A stretch of 60,765 nt of DNA. Origin: an uncultured Roseburia sp. (lineage in GTDB: Bacteria; Bacillota_A; Clostridia; Lachnospirales; Lachnospiraceae). A program made the position numbers and the translations under genes. Positions within the stretch are counted from its first letter, which is position 1, and each line of letters opens with the position of its first letter. The stretch is taken from assembly GCA_900557275.1 (NCBI GenBank), contig USRX01000009.1, positions 1 to 60,765 on the forward strand, in the 5' to 3' direction. The notes beneath the pieces are model-generated. The model was not told the DNA's origin and made no database searches. It saw nothing but the letters and a program-made list of their open reading frames with translations. Below are positions 54,753 through 60,765 of the stretch, one piece after another.

Positions 54753-56465
54753 CTAAGGTCTTCCCAGTTGGTTCACACAACTGTCGCTACCGGAAAAAAA
54801 CCGCCATTCATACTTCTCATTTTGAAACTTTGCAGTTCCGTGATCCGAAAGTCCTGTCAACTGAAACTTCACTTTTGAAGTCTCTGGATTCGCTATTTCA
54901 GTCAAAACGGTTCCTGCAGTCACATCAGTAATGTCGGATAAACGATATCTGCTGCATGATTCTTCCTGTACCAGATAACTGCCTCCCTTTAAATCTGAAA
55001 ATGTACAGCTTTTTTCTACCCATCCATCTGAATCTATATGGGAACTGACATATACCGGGTCAAAACTTACCATCTGGTACTCCCGATACGCTTCTCCACT
55101 TTTCTCAGTTCCCTGCAATTGAAAGAAGAACACCGGTGTCCCATTTGCAAAATTAATATCAGACACCTGTATCCTCTTAGTAATTGTAATTGAGCGAGAC
55201 AGAGCCGGAATAACAGTTGCTGAATTACTGATGATCGGAATATCATTGAACCTTACCTGAGCATCATTTTCAAAAGACTGTGCCACTCCATCACGGATCT
55301 TACAGTGAATTTGAAATCTATAGCAGCTTCCATCGTAGGACATTTTATTTTGCAGATACTCATCAGAAAATTCATAGGTAACCGTGTGACTGTCCTTATC
55401 ATAAGATACGATTCCATCAGAAACCAAATTTCCTTTACCATCTGACATCTGTGCATTTAGATAGATAACTTCTTCCGGCAGCTGATCCTGAAACACTAAC
55501 GTCTTATACTTTATTCCCGTATCCTCTCCCATAGTATGGATTTTCTGAGATACTTCATAGACAATCTCCTCTCCTTCCAGATCTGCTTCATAATTATTTT
55601 CTCCATTTACTGTCTTTATCGGTGCCTGTGGCTGCGACAGATATACAAAATAAGTTGCCGGATATGACCAGACATAATAATACCCCGCCTTTCCGTTCTG
55701 ACCAACGGTAAACGCATGTCGTTTTCCTGACAATCCGATGGCTACGCTGGATCGTTCAAACCTCTCTCCACCGACCATATCTTCCCATCCTTCATTAGAA
55801 GTGCCTGCAAAAATGGTTCTTTTTACTCCGTCTATAATCAGTTCTTCTTTTTGAATCACAGTATCTTTCGCAGTATATCCATCTTTGGATGTATCCTTTG
55901 GACTGACGTATTCTCCTACATTCATAGAAGAAAATGTCATATAACTTCCACTATTTGCATCCTTCCCAGGAGCTATATCCACCAGTTCTCCCGTATCAAC
56001 ATAAAAAAATACAAATTCCACATCCATGCTCTCAATATTCCAGTAATTATATCCGTACACAAAATAATTTGCATGATTGCAAGAAATAACCGGATCTGAA
56101 TATCCACTGGGAACTTTGAAATTCGAGAATGTTACTATTGCACCAATCTCTTTACCACGATAACTTCCAACTTTTTTCCAGGTCATTTTTACAACACTGT
56201 CTTTTTTCAGGTTACTGAACTTCCATTGTTTCTGACCTATGTCATTTTCATCCAGTTTTTCCACCTGTATTCCTGATGATATTTCATATTGTACCAGGGA
56301 AGAAATCTTTTTTAGCTGAAGATCATTCTGTGTATGAAAAGACATATCACTGTCAGTTACCAGATCTGACGCATTCGCCACGGACATATTCGAAAACAAT
56401 ATACTCAAACAAAGTATCACACAGATACAAGCTTTCCATATTATTTTATTTCTCTTTTTGAGCAT
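54753..56465 (-). CDS. large secreted protein with Cna-B/SpaA-like domains, fibre operon
   Basis: 570 residues from the ATG at 56465, which has AAAGGGGG upstream. It has a signal peptide (IIWKACICVILCLSILFS...). A unique N-terminal part to about 300 follows, and then beta domains resembling isopeptide pilins: VYEVSQKIHTMGEDTGIKY, ITITKRIQVSD, SYLVQEESCSRYRL. The end (KYEWRFFSGSDSCVNQLGRP) has no sortase motif or membrane tail. It could be a tip or accessory subunit. The gene lies between the TasA-like genes and the SipW peptidase gene, 20 bases before the latter. Confidence 0.78.
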   Translation of the reverse strand: MLKKRNKIIWKACICVILCLSILFSNMSVANASDLVTDSDMSFHTQNDLQLKKISSLVQYEISSGIQVEKLDENDIGQKQWKFSNLKKDSVVKMTWKKVGSYRGKEIGAIVTFSNFKVPSGYSDPVISCNHANYFVYGYNYWNIESMDVEFVFFYVDTGELVDIAPGKDANSGSYMTFSSMNVGEYVSPKDTSKDGYTAKDTVIQKEELIIDGVKRTIFAGTSNEGWEDMVGGERFERSSVAIGLSGKRHAFTVGQNGKAGYYYVWSYPATYFVYLSQPQAPIKTVNGENNYEADLEGEEIVYEVSQKIHTMGEDTGIKYKTLVFQDQLPEEVIYLNAQMSDGKGNLVSDGIVSYDKDSHTVTYEFSDEYLQNKMSYDGSCYRFQIHCKIRDGVAQSFENDAQVRFNDIPIISNSATVIPALSRSITITKRIQVSDINFANGTPVFFFQLQGTEKSGEAYREYQMVSFDPVYVSSHIDSDGWVEKSCTFSDLKGGSYLVQEESCSRYRLSDITDVTAGTVLTEIANPETSKVKFQLTGLSDHGTAKFQNEKYEWRFFSGSDSCVNQLGRP

Positions 56466-56595
56466 CCTCAGCCCCCTTTCTATCTTAAAATCAATTCTGG
56501 GCTCTTTTGAGTTACCCATTGTGTAATTTTCTTATGCTATTTTACTTAATCCCGCTGCTAACATATTCTTCACAGCATTGACATTGCTGTCATAT

Positions 56596-57234
56596 CTAGC
56601 GGTTTTTCATAAATTCATCCCAGGCTGTCTGCCAATCAGGAAACGAGCCTGCCTGACAGGATTCGGTGTATACCAATAACTGAACAGAACGCAGATTTTC
56701 CTTTCTGGATTGTTCTGAAATTGCTATTTCAGTCATCAGATTTCGTGTCTTTTCCCCAGGTTTCAGAATTTCTTTATAATAGAAATACTCTTCTGACGAA
56801 TTATAGAACCAATCCGTAAGATTCCAGTCCACTGTACAGTATTTCTCTATCCGACTGTCAGAAAAGACCGCCTTTACCCTTACATAACAGGGCGCGCTTC
56901 CCATATTTTCTATCTGCACACGTTTTTGTATTGTCTGCCCTGGAAGAATTTCCTCCGGTTGTTGAAATTCCTCTCGTATCTTTACCTCTACAGTGCCAAC
57001 TTTCGTCACATTATCTTTCTTGATTCCATCCGTAAAATAGGCCTGCATATTTCCACTCTGTCCGAATGCAGCCAGTAGCATACACAAACAAATACATACG
57101 AATCCTTTTTTCCATATTTTTTTCCACGCACCTGTTTTCCTCAATAAAAAATCTTTTCCTTCTGATGGATAACATATTATAGATCTTTCATTTTCATTGA
57201 TTCTTCTGTCTTCATTCTGTATACAATGTCTCAC
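56596..57234 (-). CDS. TasA/CalY-like fibre protein with SipW-type signal region
   Basis: 212 residues from a GTG at 57234, with AAAGGAG about 9 bases upstream and a GTGA overlap with the upstream gene's stop. The long basic N-region is followed by a hydrophobic segment and MQAYFTDG, the typical cleavage context of SipW substrates. The mature part is beta-rich, with VGTVEVKI, PGQTIQKRVQIENMGSAPCY and a two-tyrosine block EYFYYKEILKPG that recurs in the next protein upstream. A minor fibre subunit is likely. Confidence 0.78.
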   Translation of the reverse strand: MRHCIQNEDRRINENERSIICYPSEGKDFLLRKTGAWKKIWKKGFVCICLCMLLAAFGQSGNMQAYFTDGIKKDNVTKVGTVEVKIREEFQQPEEILPGQTIQKRVQIENMGSAPCYVRVKAVFSDSRIEKYCTVDWNLTDWFYNSSEEYFYYKEILKPGEKTRNLMTEIAISEQSRKENLRSVQLLVYTESCQAGSFPDWQTAWDEFMKNR

Positions 57235-58463
57235 GATCTGCTTCTCCTTTCACGATATGGAAGCAAAATAATACATACGATGAATGAGACTACAGCCAGA
57301 ACCAGGCTTACTACCGGCAACATATCTCCTGTCTTTACAACACCAGTATTCGATGTGTGCGTATTGGCATCCTGTACGATATGAACCGGCTCCGTCGAAA
57401 AGTACCACCTGATCTGATCTGCCGATAACGCCCACTCATTATCCAGCGTTGACGGCACGAAAAGCGTATAGGTAAGGGTTCCTTCCGCATTTGCCGGAAT
57501 TGTTCCTAACGATTGTTCCCCAGCAAGTTCCTTTGCAAAAAGGTTTCCTTCGTATAAAGTATATTTTTCGTTCTGTATCTGCATCTCAATCTTCAGTCCG
57601 ATCTCCTGTGCCAGATCATGTCCGCCTTCTGTTGCTTCACTTCGAAAGTAAATATTTACCGGTTTCGACTCCCTGTTTTGAACAGAAACAGCATCTGTTA
57701 CAACATCCCCGGGAAGTAACTTTTGAAAACCACTGAAAAAATCTGATGCGTTTACAAACAATTTCTCCGCCTTTCCCTGCCACACGAGCTGAAATTGATT
57801 CGTTTTCTTCTCCTGTAAAACCTGTACCATGGATGCCTCACTTTTCTGTTGTGAAAGAATCGCCACCTCTCCCCATGGATGTTCTGACTGGTAATCAGGG
57901 CTGAAATTTCTACTTTGTATCGCATCTACAGAAAGATTCAACTGCCCCTGTTTTCCCGCTGTATCCTGATTTAGAGAGTCCGAAACAGACAAACCCGAAA
58001 AAATTTCAACATTTGTATTCTGATGCAGTACCTTTGTATAATAAAAAAATCCATCATCTGCCAAAAACCAGTTATCATCCATCCCATAGGGTAACAGATC
58101 TGCATCAGTAAGATTCCCATCACATTGCAGCCTGACCCGGACATAACAATCTGTTCCTGTATTCATAATCTTCGGAATCAACGAGATCCGGTCTCCCGGA
58201 AGAATGACCATGTCATCCTTCCAGGGAAGCAAAACTGTTCCATGATCAGTAATCTGCTGCTGATATTCCTTTAAGGATATATCTACAATATCCGTCTGAA
58301 TATGATTCGTGACACTTGTCCAGGGTCTGGCATAAACATATCCAACACCCACCCCAAGCAAAATCCCCGAACAGATCATTCCTGTCAGGATGCCACCATA
58401 TCGGCTCTGAAATCTTTTTTTGAGTAGTCTGCACCTTTTCTCAAAACTATGTCTTTTCATCAT
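57231..58463 (-). CDS. surface-anchored TasA-related protein, fibre operon
   Basis: 410 residues. An N-terminal basic and hydrophobic segment (GILTGMICSGILLGVGVGYVY) is followed by a TasA-like beta domain: VDISLKEYQQQITD, ILPGDRISLIPKIMNTGTDC and DGFFYYTKVLHQNT. A second domain has LLPGDVVTDAVSVQNRESKP. Near the end VVKTGD, a hydrophobic segment and RERRSRS form a non-canonical sortase or membrane anchor. It could fix the fibre to the wall. Its start overlaps the stop of the major TasA-like gene by one base. Confidence 0.78.
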   Translation of the reverse strand: MMKRHSFEKRCRLLKKRFQSRYGGILTGMICSGILLGVGVGYVYARPWTSVTNHIQTDIVDISLKEYQQQITDHGTVLLPWKDDMVILPGDRISLIPKIMNTGTDCYVRVRLQCDGNLTDADLLPYGMDDNWFLADDGFFYYTKVLHQNTNVEIFSGLSVSDSLNQDTAGKQGQLNLSVDAIQSRNFSPDYQSEHPWGEVAILSQQKSEASMVQVLQEKKTNQFQLVWQGKAEKLFVNASDFFSGFQKLLPGDVVTDAVSVQNRESKPVNIYFRSEATEGGHDLAQEIGLKIEMQIQNEKYTLYEGNLFAKELAGEQSLGTIPANAEGTLTYTLFVPSTLDNEWALSADQIRWYFSTEPVHIVQDANTHTSNTGVVKTGDMLPVVSLVLAVVSFIVCIILLPYRERRSRS

Positions 58464-59155
58464 TAATTTTTATCAGCAGTTGCCGGATTCTGAACCGAAA
58501 GCACTGACCAAACTTCTGCCGGAGTCGTCTTGCCATCAGAATTATCTCCATCTAAAGACGTTTTTTCATCATTAATATTTCGTGTCTGGATTGCCAGTGC
58601 CTCTACTTTTACATTCTGAACCGTCTCCTCAAGTCCTTCATCTTCCACCACATTGAAAAGCTGAATATACTCAAAAAGTGCAGATGTAGAAGCATTTGCT
58701 GCCAAAGCAGTCATCGTATTATTTTTCGCAAATGCATACACATGTGTAACCGTCCTAGTACGTGTATCTTTCTGCGGAGTTCCTACCTCCGTCCAATTCA
58801 GGTCATCGATATCATATTTATACAGCTCTTTATCACTCTTTGCAGCAGCTTTGGTTCCGTTATCTTCCGCTACGGTAACATTCGCATAAGGCACCGTTAC
58901 CCGCATAAATACATAAGCATCATTGATTCCGTCATTTAAGACTTTCGGATCTTTGGCCACCTCCTGTTTCGGCGTCATATTTTTAGCCGCATCCGGATCC
59001 CAGTGCGGTTCCTGCAGATCAATCGAAATCTTTCCATTGGTAAACGTATTAACAGCAGAATCTCCATCTGTAAAATAGGCAGATACCATTCCCGTAGAAA
59101 TACATCCTACCACTGCAAGTGTAAGGGCTAATAAACGTACTTTTTTCTGTTTCAT
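58463..59155 (-). CDS. TasA/camelysin-like major fibre protein
   Basis: 230 residues. The signal region MKQKKVRLLALTLAVVGCIS... ends VSAYFTDGDSAVNTFTNGKI, the classic SipW-substrate context of TasA and camelysin. The mature part is beta-rich with the segments DGINDAYVFMRVTVPYANV and VKVEALAIQTRNI. It is the first gene of the operon, so it is probably the most abundant subunit. A purine-rich AAAAAAAG and an upstream AAAGGAGG precede it, the latter rather far (about 40 bases). Confidence 0.82.
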   Translation of the reverse strand: MKQKKVRLLALTLAVVGCISTGMVSAYFTDGDSAVNTFTNGKISIDLQEPHWDPDAAKNMTPKQEVAKDPKVLNDGINDAYVFMRVTVPYANVTVAEDNGTKAAAKSDKELYKYDIDDLNWTEVGTPQKDTRTRTVTHVYAFAKNNTMTALAANASTSALFEYIQLFNVVEDEGLEETVQNVKVEALAIQTRNINDEKTSLDGDNSDGKTTPAEVWSVLSVQNPATADKN

Positions 59156-59347
59156 TCTTTTTTTGCTGAACTCCGTTCCCGAAATCCAGTCTCCTCCTTT
59201 TTCATATTTATTTCATTTTGCTATCTTTTGTCCGAAACGACTTGAATTCCCAAGAACAGGGATCAACTATAGAACATCTTTTCCGGAAATGCAGCAGATG
59301 CGCTGCGATGTTTTGTTTAGACAAGCTAAGTATAATCTTTTCAGAGC

Positions 59348-59385
59348 ATAAAAAAAAGATGGGAAAATGCTGATTTACCCATCTT
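59348..59385 (-). terminator. terminator in the leader of the fibre operon
   Basis: On the minus strand AAGATGGG pairs with CCCATCTT around a 14-base loop, followed by about seven T. It stands about 190 bases before the first fibre gene and more than 300 after the VanZ gene, so it may attenuate the operon or end a small RNA. Confidence 0.65.
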
Positions 59386-59530
59386 GTATAAAATGCCGAT
59401 ACCACAGAGATTCGGCTATTATTCTATTTTCATTTCTTTAAAATGGCTGTTTTTCAGGCTTTTTTTAAGTCTGAATCGTAAATATGCTTTCAGAAACAAA
59501 CTCCTTTGCTATTCATTTTCTCCAATTGTC

Positions 59531-59633
59531 TTGTGCACTTTTTCAGCCTGTTTTTGAAGCATTTTTGCTGTCATAACATTTTCATTGTGCACTTTTTCAG
59601 CCAGCATTTACTTTTATAATACTTTTTCAGTCC
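59531..59633. repeat. direct repeats in the region upstream of the fibre operon
   Basis: TTGTGCACTTTTTCAGCC occurs at 59531 and 59585 (54 bases apart), and ACTTTTTCAG again at 59621 (30 bases on). On the minus strand the two full copies lie in one 32-codon frame (59607-59509) and encode AEKVH twice. The frame has no good ribosome site and may be a decayed coding sequence or a set of binding sites. Confidence 0.55.
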
Positions 59634-59697
59634 ATATTTATATAATGTTTTTTGTTAGTACCTTCTAATATTTATCTGATTTCGCAGCATAATAAAA

Positions 59698-60186
59698 TCA
59701 CTGTGTTCTCTGTTTCAGATACATACGGATAAATAATATGATACATAATACAAACGCCCCGCTGCTGTCAATCAATACATCGGTAAAAAGTCCTGCCCTA
59801 CCAGGCACAAACAACTGATGAAGCTCATCCGTACATGCATATCCAAACGTGAGCAGAAAAGCACTTAGTATCCTAATCTGATCCTTTACCTCCGTCACAT
59901 AAAAAGAAATATGCAATGAAATGCAAAGCAGCAAATACTCCGTCACATGAGCAGATTTCCGCACAAGCACAGAAAAAAGATGAATTACTTCTGTTTCTGA
60001 TAAATGTGGAAACAAACCAACCCGATCACGGACATGTAAAAAAAACTGCACAAACCTATCACTCAGCTGTGCAGAATCATCCCCTGGCTGTGCAGAAAAA
60101 GAAAAGATCATAATTGCAATCACTAACGGAAAAATCCAGATTAAAAATCTACATTTTCTACTGCCAAAATTTTGTTCCGTTCCCAT
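59698..60186 (-). CDS. VanZ-like membrane protein
   Basis: 162 residues with about four membrane segments. The family blocks RKSAHVTEYLLL and YACTDELHQLFVPGRAGLFTD with DVLIDSSGA are clear. VanZ proteins are linked to low-level teicoplanin resistance in enterococci, but most homologues have no known role. GGAGAAAG lies 12 bases before the ATG. It may stand alone. Confidence 0.88.
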   Translation of the reverse strand: MGTEQNFGSRKCRFLIWIFPLVIAIMIFSFSAQPGDDSAQLSDRFVQFFLHVRDRVGLFPHLSETEVIHLFSVLVRKSAHVTEYLLLCISLHISFYVTEVKDQIRILSAFLLTFGYACTDELHQLFVPGRAGLFTDVLIDSSGAFVLCIILFIRMYLKQRTQ

Positions 60187-60318
60187 AATAATTATCTTTC
60201 TCCTGCTACATTTTTTATAATGAATATTCCTTACAGCCAGTAAAAAATACAGGCTAAAATATTTTCATCTACAGAATCATATCATATTGATCCTTATATC
60301 GCAAAAATATCATATAAA

Positions 60319-60346
60319 ATTCCCCGACAGTGATTTGCCGGGGAAT
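60319..60346 (-). terminator. terminator after the Rpn-type gene
   Basis: ATTCCCCG and CGGGGAAT pair around a 12-base loop, followed on the minus strand by TTTATATG. It is 19 bases past the stop. Confidence 0.6.
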
Positions 60347-60364
60347 CGAATCCATCAAAAAACC

Positions 60365-60765
60365 TTATTCTTTTATGATCTCCAGAACCTCTTCCACTGG
60401 AATCTCCAACAGATCGGCAATCTCCTCTGGAGATTTTTTCTTGCATAAAGAGCGGATTAACACAGTACGTTCTTCTAAACGTCCTTCCAGTCGCCCTTCT
60501 TTCCTTCCACGATTAATATAATCGTCTAGTATTTTGTCCATAGTCCTGATACCTCCCGTCTGCATCTTTTTCTGTATCGCTTCATTAAAATACCGCTGGT
60601 CTCCGGTAAACACCGCCATAAACTTCAAGATCGCATCCACGTGCCGAATCACATCCGAACTGGGCTTATACTTCCCATCTTTCCGCTTCTGCACAAAATA
60701 ATCTGCCACAATCTTAAAGTCACTGGTAAACATATTTACCTGTTCTTCTGAAAGATATGCGATAT
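60365..60765 (-). CDS. Rpn-family recombination-promoting nuclease, C-terminal part
   Basis: The frame is open to the window edge, so the 5' part is outside. Visible are about 133 residues: LSEEQVNMFTSDFKIVADYF, the helical VDAILKFMAVFTGDQRYF, then MDKILDDYINRGRKEGR with the repeated EGRLEERT motif and a C-terminal helix-turn-helix-like tail (KSPEEIADLLEIPVEEVLEI). This matches the C-terminal half of Rpn (PD-(D/E)XK nuclease family transposase) proteins. The nuclease core cannot be judged here. Confidence 0.8.
   Translation of the reverse strand, partial: IAYLSEEQVNMFTSDFKIVADYFVQKRKDGKYKPSSDVIRHVDAILKFMAVFTGDQRYFNEAIQKKMQTGGIRTMDKILDDYINRGRKEGRLEGRLEERTVLIRSLCKKKSPEEIADLLEIPVEEVLEIIKE

Noticed and set aside
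60301..60360. T-arm-like GATTCGATTCC near a hairpin, considered as tRNA
   Set aside because: No acceptor stem, anticodon arm or D arm can be formed around it.

Overview
The window looks like chromosomal DNA of an anaerobic, spore-forming Lachnospiraceae-type Firmicute (class Clostridia). The evidence is the forespore sigma locus spoIIAA-spoIIAB-sigF with spoVA genes, a CIRCE-controlled clpB, thioester/Cna-B surface proteins, SipW/TasA-like fibre genes and the gene neighbourhoods. No species name can be given from the sequence alone. Most genes lie on the minus strand. I found no rRNA, tRNA, intact insertion sequence or CRISPR array.

Layout. 1-3360: a minus-strand operon for ring-opening of hydantoins or dihydropyrimidines (dihydropyrimidinase, N-carbamoyl hydrolase, start of an NCS1 permease) behind a leader with a terminator. 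3454-7217: a thioester/Cna-B adhesin translationally coupled to a coiled-coil repeat protein. 8001-8963: serine acetyltransferase. 9151-12931: a MoxR ATPase, BspA-type leucine-rich-repeat and VWA triad with its own promoter and an inverted-repeat operator candidate. 12987-16876: spoIIAA-spoIIAB-sigF, then a sigma-G-type promoter in front of an unknown gene and spoVAA-AB-AC; spoVAD/AE are not next to it. 17170-23207: a zinc-ribbon TPR protein, a 46-residue protein, folC and valS. 23416-25434: a condensation-type acyltransferase with a membrane tail. 25836-29318: an old-yellow-enzyme/Fe-S reductase and a LysR regulator. 29556-36139: a thioesterase, an aminotransferase, rarA and clpB. 36292-38570: a small hydrophobic peptide gene, then bioY-bioB with a BirA-like site. 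39012-42970: a two-component system, trmO and a cytidylate-kinase-like gene.

43239-46427 looks like an accessory insertion on the plus strand: a divergent Rrf2/NAD(P)-binding pair, a relic of a flavoprotein gene, an FMN-riboswitch-like leader lacking part of its 3' half, and a macrodomain hydrolase overlapping a SirTM sirtuin, which together make a protein ADP-ribosylation/reversal pair. 46441-50360 encodes a complete PAPS supply (CysD plus a CysN-CysC fusion) with a sulfotransferase, and no sulfite reductase nearby; this suggests sulfonation of an acceptor molecule rather than sulfur assimilation.

50737-54027 is engB coupled to a zinc/manganese ABC transporter. 54224-59155 is a five-gene surface-fibre operon: two proteins with TasA-like signal regions, a related anchored protein, a Cna-B-like protein and a dedicated SipW-type signal peptidase. 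A leader with a terminator and direct repeats precedes it. A VanZ-like gene and the 3' end of an Rpn-type nuclease gene close the window. The least-described units are the macrodomain/SirTM unit with its leader, the sulfotransferase operon, the MoxR-LRR-VWA triad, the fibre operon, the hydantoinase leader and a hairpin repeat seen three times with covarying stems.
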